This document shows, in pieces, positions 19,630-27,852 of a DNA stretch of 64,000 nt. The notes under the pieces were generated by a model. That model worked only from the letters and a program-made list of their open reading frames with translations. It was not told where the DNA came from and made no database searches. The DNA comes from Paraburkholderia bryophila (GTDB taxonomy: Bacteria; Pseudomonadota; Gammaproteobacteria; Burkholderiales; Burkholderiaceae): NCBI RefSeq assembly GCF_013409255.1, contig NZ_JACCAS010000001.1:3162001-3226000 (forward strand). Reading direction: 5' to 3'. The first letter of the stretch is position 1. Each line of letters begins with the position of its first letter. The position numbers were made by a program, and so were the translations under genes.

Positions 19630-20331
19630 ATGGCTTCCGATACGCAACCTGTCACTCAGATCGAACCACGCAAGGCGGCCCGTTCGTCGCCTTCTGCTTC
19701 AACGGCGTCAAGACGTCCCGTGAGCGGCGCGCGCTGGATCGTGCCTGCGAAGATCGCGGTGTTCATCGCCGCGTGGTACCCGCTCGCGCGCATCGTGCTG
19801 TTCGGCGTGACCGATCGGCTCGGTGCCAATCCGATCGAGTTCATCACGCGCTCCACGGGTTTATGGACGCTCGTGTTCCTCTGCATCACGCTGGCGGTGA
19901 CGCCGTTGCGCAGGCTGACCGGCCTGGCCGCGTTGGTGCGTTTTCGTCGCATGCTCGGGCTCTACGCGTTCTTCTACGCGACGCTGCATTTCACCACTTA
20001 CCTCTGGTTCGACAAGTGGTTCGACGTCGCCGCGATTCTGAAGGACATCGGTAAGCGGCCGTTCATCACCGTAGGCTTCGCGGCGTTCGTGTTGCTGATC
20101 GCGCTGGCCGTGACGTCGCCGCGGGCGATGGTGCGTAAGCTCGGGCGACGCTGGCAGATGCTGCATCGTTCGATCTACGCAATCGGCGCGCTCGCGATCC
20201 TGCATTTCTGGTGGATGAAGGCGGGCAAACACGATCTGGTTTTGCCGAAAATCTACGGGGCCATCATGGTGGCGCTGCTGGGCTGGCGGTTGATCGTATG
20301 GTTGCGCGAGCGGAGAGTGAAGGTGCGATAA
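19630..20331 (+). CDS. msrQ: Haem-binding membrane subunit MsrQ
   Basis: MsrQ (YedZ) is the inner-membrane haem b protein that passes electrons from the quinone pool or flavins to MsrP. It has 233 residues and about six helices. The conserved residues lie in GLYAFFYATLHFTTYLWFD and in RRWQMLHRSIYAIGALAILHFWW, where the histidines bind haem. The N-terminus is a variable Ser/Ala-rich cytoplasmic tail. It is convergent with lysA across a bidirectional terminator. Confidence 0.94.
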   Translation: MASDTQPVTQIEPRKAARSSPSASTASRRPVSGARWIVPAKIAVFIAAWYPLARIVLFGVTDRLGANPIEFITRSTGLWTLVFLCITLAVTPLRRLTGLAALVRFRRMLGLYAFFYATLHFTTYLWFDKWFDVAAILKDIGKRPFITVGFAAFVLLIALAVTSPRAMVRKLGRRWQMLHRSIYAIGALAILHFWWMKAGKHDLVLPKIYGAIMVALLGWRLIVWLRERRVKVR

Positions 20332-20370
20332 CCGGCGAGCTTCGCGTTCATCGGCACAGCGCGCCAAAAT

Positions 20371-20408
20371 AAAAAGGGCGATGCCGTTTCGCGGCATCGC
20401 CCTTTTTT
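20371..20408. terminator. Bidirectional terminator between msrQ and lysA
   Basis: AAAAAGGGCGATGCCG and its complement CGGCATCGCCCTTTTTT flank a TTTCG loop. An A-run before and a T-run after the stem let it work for both convergent genes. Confidence 0.9.
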
Positions 20409-20444
20409 CATTGCTTGTGACTTATATCGTAATGACGCCGACGT

Positions 20445-21707
20445 TTACGCCGGCAAGATCGTTTCACCCGCAAACAACTGCGTGACCTCTTCGCGTGCAC
20501 GAACCAGATGCACCTGTGTACCATCCACCATTACCTCGGCCGCACGCGGACGGGTGTTGTAGTTGGAGCTCATCACGAAGCCGTACGCGCCGGCCGAGCG
20601 AATCGCCAGCAGGTCGCCGGGTTCGACCGCGAGCAGGCGCTCGCGACCCAGCCAGTCGCCGCTTTCGCACACCGGACCCACCACGTCGTACACATGAGCC
20701 GGCACGTCGCGCTTCAGTACCGGGTCGATGGCGTGATAGGCCTCGTACATGGCGGGACGCGCGAGATCGGTCATCGCCGCGTCGACGATGGCGAAGTTCT
20801 TTTCCGCGCCCGGCTTCAGAAACTCGACGCGCGTCAGCAGCACGCCCGCATTGCCGACCAGCGAACGGCCCGGCTCGAAATACACTTCGCGATGGCCGTG
20901 ACCACGCGCTTCGATACGATCCAGCACCGTGCGCACGAACTCGCCGATTTCCGGCGGCGTTTCGTTGTCATACGTAATGCCGAGACCGCCGCCCACGTCG
21001 ATGTGGCGAATCTTCACGCCGTCCTGCTCGATCTGCTCGACCAGTTCCAGCACCTTGTCCACCGCGTCCAGATAGGGCGCGACTTCGGTGATCTGCGAAC
21101 CAATATGGCAGTCGATGCCGACCACCTCGAGATTCGCCATCGCCGCCGCGGCTTGATACGTGGCGCGCGCGTCGTCGAAAGCGACGCCGAACTTGTTCGA
21201 CTTCAGTCCGGTGGAAATGTACGGATGCGTCTTCGCGTCGACGTCGGGATTCACGCGCAGCGAAACCGGCGCCTTCTTGCCCATTGCCGCAGCCACCGCA
21301 TTCAGACGATCAAGCTCGGGAATCGATTCGACGTTGAAGCATTTGACGCCGGCCGCGAGCGCGTCGCGCATTTCGTCCGCATGCTTGCCGACGCCGGAAA
21401 ACACGGTGTTTTCCGCTTTGCCGCCGGCTGCCAGCACGCGCGCCAGTTCGCCGCCCGACACGATGTCGAAGCCCGCGCCGAGACGCGCGAACACATTCAG
21501 CACCGCGAGATTGCTGTTGGCCTTAACGGCCACGTGCACGGTTGCGCGACGGCCAGCGCAAGCGCCTGCGTACGCGTTCCATGCTGCGGTCAGCGCGGCA
21601 CGCGAATAGACGTACAGCGGCGTGCCGAACTGCTCGGCGAGGGAGACGGCGGACACGCCTTCGGCGTGCAGCACGCCGTCGACGTAGTCAAATGCGGATC
21701 GAGTCAT
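20445..21707 (-). CDS. lysA: Diaminopimelate decarboxylase
   Basis: LysA is the PLP-dependent fold-III decarboxylase making L-lysine from meso-diaminopimelate. It has 420 residues. The PLP lysine lies in HVAVKANSNLAVLN, the phosphate loop region is GGGLGITYDNETPP, and the C-terminal active-site cysteine is in CESGDWLGRERLL. The start MTRSAFDYVDGVLHAEGV is typical. It is the second gene of an lptM-lysA transcript; lptM ends nine bases upstream. Confidence 0.96.
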   Translation of the reverse strand: MTRSAFDYVDGVLHAEGVSAVSLAEQFGTPLYVYSRAALTAAWNAYAGACAGRRATVHVAVKANSNLAVLNVFARLGAGFDIVSGGELARVLAAGGKAENTVFSGVGKHADEMRDALAAGVKCFNVESIPELDRLNAVAAAMGKKAPVSLRVNPDVDAKTHPYISTGLKSNKFGVAFDDARATYQAAAAMANLEVVGIDCHIGSQITEVAPYLDAVDKVLELVEQIEQDGVKIRHIDVGGGLGITYDNETPPEIGEFVRTVLDRIEARGHGHREVYFEPGRSLVGNAGVLLTRVEFLKPGAEKNFAIVDAAMTDLARPAMYEAYHAIDPVLKRDVPAHVYDVVGPVCESGDWLGRERLLAVEPGDLLAIRSAGAYGFVMSSNYNTRPRAAEVMVDGTQVHLVRAREEVTQLFAGETILPA

Positions 21708-21716
21708 GCGAAAGTC

Positions 21717-22064
21717 TTATTGAACGGGTGTGGCGGCAGAGGCAGGCAGCGGTGCCTCCGTAGCGGAAGCAGCGGAAGCGGGTGGCGTGGCGAGTTCGGT
21801 TTCGGGCGCCAGCGAGAGCGGCGAGCCCGACGTGTCCGGCACCTCGCCCATGGGGCTTGGCGTGCCCGGATTCACTGTGGAGTTGGTAGCGGCCGGCGGT
21901 GCCTGCGTACGATCGGCCGGCTTGGCCGGTAGCGGCGGTACGGCCGGCAAATAGAGCGAACCGCGTTGTCCGCAGCCGGCGAGTGCACAACCTGCGAGAA
22001 TGGCTAAACCCGCTACAATCGCGCGGCCGGACGTCGCCGCGCGCATCCGAGATACGACTCGCAT
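21717..22064 (-). CDS. lptM: LptM-like (YifL family) lipoprotein
   Basis: This 115-residue lipoprotein has a signal peptide with the lipobox LAG-C (Cys31) directly followed by GQRGSLYLP. That is the short conserved motif of the YifL family, now called LptM, which helps oxidative maturation of the LPS translocon LptD in enterobacteria. The rest is a Pro/Ala/Thr-rich low-complexity tail, longer than in enterobacteria. The position just upstream of lysA and divergent from cyaY matches the family's usual lptM-lysA and cyaY neighbourhood. Function in this organism is inferred. Confidence 0.82.
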   Translation of the reverse strand: MRVVSRMRAATSGRAIVAGLAILAGCALAGCGQRGSLYLPAVPPLPAKPADRTQAPPAATNSTVNPGTPSPMGEVPDTSGSPLSLAPETELATPPASAASATEAPLPASAATPVQ

Positions 22065-22099
22065 GACTGTCCCTGAATAAATAATCGATGGAGTTTAGC

Positions 22100-22417
22100 A
22101 TGTCCGATAGTGATTACCTGACCCGCGCCGAAGCCGCGCTAGCCGCCATCGAACGCGCGGTTGACGACATCGCCGCCGACATCGAACTCGAGCGCAGCGG
22201 CAACGTGCTGACCCTCGAATTCGAGAACCGCACGAAGATTATCGTCAACCTGCAACCGCCCATGAGCGAGATCTGGATCGCCGCGAAAGCGGGCGGTTTT
22301 CACTTCCGTTTTATCGACGGCGAATGGCGCGATACTCGCAACGGCACGGAATTTTTCTCCGCGCTGTCGGAGTACGCGACGCAACAGGCCGGCGAGCCGG
22401 TTCACTTCGAAGCGTAA
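22100..22417 (+). CDS. cyaY: Frataxin-like iron-sulfur cluster protein CyaY
   Basis: CyaY is a small acidic iron-binding modulator of ISC iron-sulfur assembly. The 105-residue protein has an acidic first helix ([19 protein letters not shown]) and the beta-sheet motif with [19 protein letters not shown], ending in ERFFS-like [13 protein letters not shown] 22100 is six bases after GGAG, so it is preferred over the in-frame ATG at 22088. It is divergent from lptM with only 35 bases between starts. Confidence 0.93.
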   Translation: MSDSDYLTRAEAALAAIERAVDDIAADIELERSGNVLTLEFENRTKIIVNLQPPMSEIWIAAKAGGFHFRFIDGEWRDTRNGTEFFSALSEYATQQAGEPVHFEA

Positions 22418-22445
22418 GCGCGGCATCAACGTGACTGCGTAAACG

Positions 22446-22477
22446 AAAACCGCCGCGTATCGAACGCGGCGGTTTTT
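22446..22477. terminator. Bidirectional terminator after cyaY
   Basis: AAAACCGCCGCGT and ACGCGGCGGTTTT form a perfect stem around ATCGA, with T5 on the plus side and A4 on the other. It separates cyaY from the convergent PBP1A gene. Confidence 0.88.
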
Positions 22478-22524
22478 GCACTTCTGGCGGGCTAAAAAAA
22501 CCAGCAAGCCAGGAAGAAGCGGCC

Positions 22525-24921
22525 TCAGTGCCCGCGGAACAGATTCATGATGTCCTGCTTTTCCTGTTCTCCGACCTGCTCGGGCGCGGCCGCTGCGGCG
22601 CTCGCGTCGGCGTCGAGCGCGGCCTGACTGATGCCGACCGTCGAAACGAAACCGTTGCCCGGCGTGAAGTCGTCGAAATACAGTTCCGAGCCGATTTCGG
22701 TGATGCCTTCCGGCATCGGCATCCTGTAGTCCGGCACGCCCTTGAGCGCGCGGCTCATGTACTCGATCCACACCGGCAGCGCCAGGCCGCCGCCGGTTTC
22801 CCGGTCGCCGAGACTGCGCGGATTGTCGTAGCCGATCCACGCGATCGCCGTGAGCGTGTGCTGATAACCGGCGAACCACGCGTCGCGCGAATCGTTGGTC
22901 GTGCCCGTCTTGCCGCCGATGTCGGTGCGTTTCAACACGTTGGTCTTCGCGCCCGTGCCGCGTTGCGCGACGCTCAGCAGCAGGCTGTTCATTACGTACG
23001 CGTTGCGCGGTTCGATCGCGTGCGGCGCGCTTTGCGCGGCCACCAGCGGCTGCGCGTGCGCGACCACGATGCCACGCTGATCGGTGACTTCGGCGATCAG
23101 ATACGGATTGACGCGATAGCCGCCGTTGGCGAACACCGAGAACGCGCCCGCCATTTGCAGCGGCGTGACGAGACCCGCACCGAGCGCCATCGGCAGATAG
23201 GCGGGGTGACGGTCCGCGTCGAAGCCGAAACGCGTGATGTACTGCTGCGCGTACTTCGTGCCAATCTGGTTGAGGATCCGGATCGACACCAGGTTCTTCG
23301 ACTTCTGCAGCGCGGTGCGCATGGTCATTGGGCCGTCGAAACCGCCGCCGTAGTTCTTCGGCTCCCACGCCTGGCCGCCGGTCTCCGCGGCGCTGAAAAA
23401 GAGCGGCGCATCGTTGATGACGGTAGCAGGTCCAAGACCCTTTTCGAGCGACGCCGAATAGATGAACGGCTTGAAGCTCGAACCCGGTTGACGCCACGCC
23501 TGAGTCACGTGGTTGAACTTGTTCTTGTTGAAGTCGAAGCCGCCGACCAGCGCGCGAATCGCGCCATCTTGCGGGATCACCGAAACGAACGCGCCTTCCA
23601 CTTGCGGCAATTGCGTGATCGACCAATTGCCGTCGTCGTTCTTGATCAGACGGATGATCGCGCCGGGCCGCACCCGCTGATTCGGCTGCGCGCGCGGACC
23701 GAGCGCGGCTTGCGCGAAGCGCAGGCCGTCACCCTGAATGGTCGCGACATTGCCGTCGATGAATGCGGCCTGCACCTGTTTCGGATTCGCCGAGGTCACC
23801 ACCGCAGCGATGATTTCGCCGTTGTCCGGATGTTCGAGCAGCGCGTCGTCGATGGCCTGTTCGCGATCGTCCGCGTCGGACGGCAGATCGATGAACGCCT
23901 CTGGGCCGCGATAACCGTGACGCCGTTCGTAGTCCATCAGCCCTTTGCGCAGCGCGCGGTAGGCGACATCCTGATCGGCCGAATCGATCGTGGTCACCAC
24001 GTTCAGGCCGCGCGTGTACGCCTCTTCGCGATACTGCGCATACATCATCTGCCGGACCATTTCCGCGACGTACTCCGCGTGCACGCTGAATTCCTTGCCC
24101 GCGCCCTTGACCACGAGCGGTTGCTTGCTCGCTTCGTCGTACTGTTCCTGGGTGATGTAGCGCAGCTCGAGCATGCGCTGCAGGATGTACTGCTGACGTA
24201 TCTTCGCGCGCTTCGGATTGACCACCGGGTTGTACGCGGACGGCGCCTTCGGTAGGCCGGCGAGCATGGCCGACTCGGCCAGCGTCAGATCCTTCAGGTC
24301 CTTGCCGAAATACACCCGCGCCGCGCTCGCAAAGCCGTAGGCGCGCTGCCCGAGATAGATCTGATTCATGTACACCTCGAGAATCTGATCTTTGGTCAGC
24401 TTCGACTCGATCTTGTACGCGAGTAGCATCTCGTAGATCTTGCGCGTGTAGGTCTTCTCGCTCGACAGGAAGAAGTTGCGCGCCACCTGCATGGTGATCG
24501 TGCTGGCGCCCTGCGTGGCATGGCCGTTAGTCAGCGCGACGATACCGGCGCGCGCGATACCGGTGAGATCGACGCCGCCGTGATCGTAGAAGCGCGCGTC
24601 TTCAATGGCGAGCACCGCTTTTTTCAGGCTATCGGGCACGTCCTGGATATGGACGATGTCACGCCGTTCTTCGCCGAATTCGCCGATCAGCACGTGGTCC
24701 GCCGTGTAGATGCGCAGCGGCACCTTGGGCCGGTAATCGGTCAGTGCATCGAGTGACGGCAGGTTAGGCGTGGCCACGACCAGCGCATAGCCGAGCACCA
24801 GCAGCACGCACAGAATGCCTGCGACGATCAGACCGACAAAGCCGATCATGAGCTTCAGCCACAACGGGCGTTTGCGCTTCTGCGGCGCGGGCGGCGGGGA
24901 CGTAGGAGACGTGGATTGCAT
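22525..24921 (-). CDS. mrcA: Penicillin-binding protein 1A (bifunctional glycosyltransferase/transpeptidase)
   Basis: PBP1A polymerises and cross-links peptidoglycan. The 798-residue protein has a Pro-rich cytoplasmic start and one membrane helix (about 23-50). The GT51 domain (about 65-240) contains EDARFYDHGGVDLTGIARA and GASTITMQVARNFFLS. An OB-like insert is followed by the transpeptidase domain with SxxK in QPGSSFKPFIYSAS, SxN in KSKNLVSIR and KTG in GGKTGTTNDSRDAWFAGY. The C-terminal tail is Ala/Glu-rich. It is divergent from pilM, as in many proteobacteria where ponA/mrcA borders pilMNOPQ. Confidence 0.96.
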   Translation of the reverse strand: MQSTSPTSPPPAPQKRKRPLWLKLMIGFVGLIVAGILCVLLVLGYALVVATPNLPSLDALTDYRPKVPLRIYTADHVLIGEFGEERRDIVHIQDVPDSLKKAVLAIEDARFYDHGGVDLTGIARAGIVALTNGHATQGASTITMQVARNFFLSSEKTYTRKIYEMLLAYKIESKLTKDQILEVYMNQIYLGQRAYGFASAARVYFGKDLKDLTLAESAMLAGLPKAPSAYNPVVNPKRAKIRQQYILQRMLELRYITQEQYDEASKQPLVVKGAGKEFSVHAEYVAEMVRQMMYAQYREEAYTRGLNVVTTIDSADQDVAYRALRKGLMDYERRHGYRGPEAFIDLPSDADDREQAIDDALLEHPDNGEIIAAVVTSANPKQVQAAFIDGNVATIQGDGLRFAQAALGPRAQPNQRVRPGAIIRLIKNDDGNWSITQLPQVEGAFVSVIPQDGAIRALVGGFDFNKNKFNHVTQAWRQPGSSFKPFIYSASLEKGLGPATVINDAPLFFSAAETGGQAWEPKNYGGGFDGPMTMRTALQKSKNLVSIRILNQIGTKYAQQYITRFGFDADRHPAYLPMALGAGLVTPLQMAGAFSVFANGGYRVNPYLIAEVTDQRGIVVAHAQPLVAAQSAPHAIEPRNAYVMNSLLLSVAQRGTGAKTNVLKRTDIGGKTGTTNDSRDAWFAGYQHTLTAIAWIGYDNPRSLGDRETGGGLALPVWIEYMSRALKGVPDYRMPMPEGITEIGSELYFDDFTPGNGFVSTVGISQAALDADASAAAAAPEQVGEQEKQDIMNLFRGH

Positions 24922-25175
24922 AGTGGCACCAAAAAACAGTCCCGCGATTATAGCCGCCTCGCTTTTCAGCTTTCGGCCGGCTTACGAGCGTTGCCCGATA
25001 AGCCGGCGCGCCACACGCGGGATTGACTTCACTGTAGACGCTTTGATGCCGCGTGGGGCGTGCGTCACGCAACGTTAGCCATTCGGCTGAGTGTCGCTCG
25101 ACGCCGCGCTTGCGCACAATTCTTCCTCGTTACTCGCGTTCGAATGGTTCGCAGCGCGAGTCTGAGGGAGGGCAT

Positions 25176-26168
25176 ATGACGGTAAAAAAATCCTGGTTTG
25201 AGGTCTTGCAGGCAGGCTCGCTGCGTTTCGCCGCAGGGATCGATGTCGGTTCGCAAAGCGTGCGTCTGGTCGTGATCAGTCATCGCGCGTTGCCGGCTTC
25301 GGTGCTGAATATCGAATACGTGTCGACGGTGCCGCTCGCGCCGGGCGCGATGGCGGGCACCGAGATCGCCGACCGGCACGCGGTGGCGCGCGCGTTGCGC
25401 GAAGCGTTCGCCGGTCTGCCGCGCGCGTGTGCTGTGCAAGCGTTGCGTTGCGCGATGGCGGTGCCCGCGTCGGCCACGGTCATGACCACGGTGTCGCTCG
25501 CGCGGCTTGCCGCGCAAAGCGGCTGCGCGGAAGACGGCGGGCATGAGCTGGCCGAACTGGAACCGGCGGTGATGAACGAGGTCGAGCGGATCGCGGGGCT
25601 CGAACGGCATGCGCTGGCGGTCGACTGGTACGTCGACGAAAGGCCCGGCGCGAGCCGCTCGGTGACGATTGCCGCGACCGCGCGCCAGCATCTCGAGGCG
25701 CGTATGGAATGCGCGGCGGCGGCCGGCATTTCACTGACCGCCATCGACGGCGAGCCGCAAGCGGCCCTGCGCGCCATGCGCTATGCGGCGAGTCATGAAC
25801 TCGATCCGCACGAGTCGTACATCGCGCTGTGGATCGGTACGGACGGCGTGTACGGATGGCGTTTCGCCGAGGACTGTCTGGTCCGCGAGATGCGCTATCC
25901 GGCGCCCGAACACACGGATCTCGCCGACGCGTTGCGCGACCTGAGTCATGACGCCGCGGTTCGTTGCGCGTTCCTGAGCGGCGAGGTCGATCTGCTCGAC
26001 GGGGTGGGCTTTTCGATGGTGGATATCGCGGATGTATTGAGTTGCCCGGTACTGCCCTTCGACCTGGCGCTGCTCGGCAGCGTTGAGCGGCCGCAGACCG
26101 ATGCGTTGTTGCACGAACCGGAAGGCGCGGTGGCGTTCGGGCTGGCGTTGCGCGGGGTATTCGAATGA
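25176..26168 (+). CDS. pilM: Type IV pilus assembly protein PilM
   Basis: PilM is an actin-like cytoplasmic protein that links PilN to the pilus motor. The 330-residue protein starts with the ATPase phosphate-1 loop in GIDVGSQSVRLVVISH. Its later GEPQAALRAM and AVAFGLALRGVFE segments fit the fold. It is more diverged than Pseudomonas PilM. ATG 25176 follows GAGGGAGG. The stop overlaps the pilN start (ATGA), so translation is coupled. Identity rests on the fold motifs and on the pilMNOPQ-aroKB order. Confidence 0.88.
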   Translation: MTVKKSWFEVLQAGSLRFAAGIDVGSQSVRLVVISHRALPASVLNIEYVSTVPLAPGAMAGTEIADRHAVARALREAFAGLPRACAVQALRCAMAVPASATVMTTVSLARLAAQSGCAEDGGHELAELEPAVMNEVERIAGLERHALAVDWYVDERPGASRSVTIAATARQHLEARMECAAAAGISLTAIDGEPQAALRAMRYAASHELDPHESYIALWIGTDGVYGWRFAEDCLVREMRYPAPEHTDLADALRDLSHDAAVRCAFLSGEVDLLDGVGFSMVDIADVLSCPVLPFDLALLGSVERPQTDALLHEPEGAVAFGLALRGVFE

Positions 26169-26935
26169 TGGGCGGTCTGTTACTGGGAGCGGGCTCGCAT
26201 CCGCCGGTGTTTTCGTCGTCTTCGTCATCGTCTTCGTCTTCGCGCGGTGTGCGCTTCGTGCGGTCGTGGCTCGGTGGTTTCAATCTGCTGCCGTACCGGC
26301 AGCGCAATGCCCGGCTTGCGCGTCGGCGTCGGCTACTTGAATGGACTGCCGCCGCATTCGCCGGCTGCGCCGCCGTGCTGCCAGTGATCGGGTGGCAGGC
26401 GTTCGAGCGCATGCAGCTCGATGCGCGGCGCGCATCGATCGATCAATCGTTCACGCGTCTGAGCGCACCGCTCGCGGAGCACGCGACCTTGCTGCGTACG
26501 AGAGACGAGCAACGCAAAAACACCGCGCATGCCAAGCGTTTGTCCGACCCGCTCACGCATTTGCGCGATCTGATCGATGCGCTGAGTTCCGAGCCGGGCG
26601 AGGGCGTGGTGTTGCAGCAGATGCGTCAGCGTGAACACGAGACCCAAATGCTGGCGACGTCGCGTGGACATGCGGCGTCGGCGGCGTGGCTCAAACGCTT
26701 GAGCGGCATTCGCGGCGTGAAAGGCGCGGAGGTGAGCGACCTGCATAGCTCGGCGACGCGGGGTGCAGGGCGGCCGGGTGCTGGCGCGGGCCTTGGCCTT
26801 GGCGCTGGCGTGGCTGGCCCGGTTGAGTTCGGCGCGCATTTGCGTTGGGACGACGTGGTGTTGAAGACGGCCGGCAAGACGGGCTTCGCTTCATCGCTTC
26901 CCGTTAAGTCCGAACTATCGAGAGGTGTGAAATGA
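26165..26935 (+). CDS. pilN: Type IV pilus assembly protein PilN
   Basis: PilN is a bitopic membrane protein whose short cytoplasmic tail binds PilM through an INLLP-type motif. Here that motif is FNLLPYRQR (residues 39-47), followed by a membrane helix (about 58-77) and a periplasmic coiled-coil domain. The tail is extended and holds ten consecutive serines (17-26), encoded by 26213-26242. The C-terminal third is Gly/Ala-rich. 256 residues. ATGA overlaps join it to pilM and to the next gene. The unusual N-terminus could mean the true start lies further in. Confidence 0.85.
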   Translation: MMGGLLLGAGSHPPVFSSSSSSSSSSRGVRFVRSWLGGFNLLPYRQRNARLARRRRLLEWTAAAFAGCAAVLPVIGWQAFERMQLDARRASIDQSFTRLSAPLAEHATLLRTRDEQRKNTAHAKRLSDPLTHLRDLIDALSSEPGEGVVLQQMRQREHETQMLATSRGHAASAAWLKRLSGIRGVKGAEVSDLHSSATRGAGRPGAGAGLGLGAGVAGPVEFGAHLRWDDVVLKTAGKTGFASSLPVKSELSRGVK

Positions 26936-27852
26936 GCACGACATTCGTTGAGTTTGGCGGCGCGGCCAGCGTGCGCCCGTTCGTCTCGCATTGGATAAAG
27001 CGTGCGCGCTTGCCGTTCGATGCGTGGAGCAGACGTCGCCGCTGGGTGGTTGCTTTGCTGATTGCCGTGACGGTTTTCGCTCTCGGCACGCATGGCTGGA
27101 TCGTGGCTGATTTCTCCGGAGTCGACGCGAGCCGGTCGGCGTTGGCGGCGAGCGTGCGACGCCTGGCTGACGCGCGGCATTCGCTCGGGCAGTTGCCCGC
27201 GCTGCGGCGGGAAGTTGCGGCGACAGGCGCGGTGCGTTCAAGCGCGTCATGGACCTCGGCAGACGACGTGCGCATCGTCTCCGAACTGGCCGCGCAGAAC
27301 GACGTCACGCTGTTGAGCCTTGAACCCGGCGCCGCCAGCGGTGCGGGCGCTGAAAGCATGCGCCCGCTGCAGTTCACCGCGCGCACCGATTTCGTCCACC
27401 TGATGGCGTTTCTGCGTGGGTTGTCGGATTTGCCGGTGCTGACCGTTCCCGTCGACGTGACGGTTAAACGCGATGCCGTGTCGCTCGTGGTGAACGCGAC
27501 GCTGAATATGTTCAGCGCGCTGCGGCCGGCGCCGTTGAATGCGTCCGCGGACGCGTTCGTCGACGCAAGCCTCGATTCGGACGACGACGAGGATCTCGTG
27601 TTCTTCGATCCGTTCTCGCCGCCGCAGATGTTCGCCGCAGGTGGTGTGTCCGATGGTTCGGCGTTGCGACTCGTTGGACTGCTGCGCGATCGCACGCGTG
27701 GTTTGGCGTTGCTCGATACGGCGGATGGCGCGACTACGGTCGTGGCCGGGCAGCAGATCGGTGCCGAGCGCGTCACGAGGCTCGACGCGCTCGGGATTAC
27801 GCTCGCGAGAGGCGATGAGACGCGCACGTTGTCGTTGATGGAGGCTTCATGA
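26932..27852 (+). CDS. PilO-PilP fusion protein (type IV pilus alignment complex)
   Basis: This 306-residue protein occupies the pilO-pilP slot. Residues 37-58 are a membrane helix and 60-195 a PilO-like coiled coil and ferredoxin-like domain (PLQFTARTDFVHLMAFLRGLS is typical). An acidic linker (about 214-222, rich in Asp) leads to residues 226-306, which resemble the PilP beta-domain (LRLVGLLRDRTRGLALLDT; AGQQIGAERVTRLDALGITL). Normally PilP is a separate lipoprotein; no lipobox exists here. The gene overlaps pilN and pilQ by ATGA. Confidence 0.8.
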   Translation: MSTTFVEFGGAASVRPFVSHWIKRARLPFDAWSRRRRWVVALLIAVTVFALGTHGWIVADFSGVDASRSALAASVRRLADARHSLGQLPALRREVAATGAVRSSASWTSADDVRIVSELAAQNDVTLLSLEPGAASGAGAESMRPLQFTARTDFVHLMAFLRGLSDLPVLTVPVDVTVKRDAVSLVVNATLNMFSALRPAPLNASADAFVDASLDSDDDEDLVFFDPFSPPQMFAAGGVSDGSALRLVGLLRDRTRGLALLDTADGATTVVAGQQIGAERVTRLDALGITLARGDETRTLSLMEAS

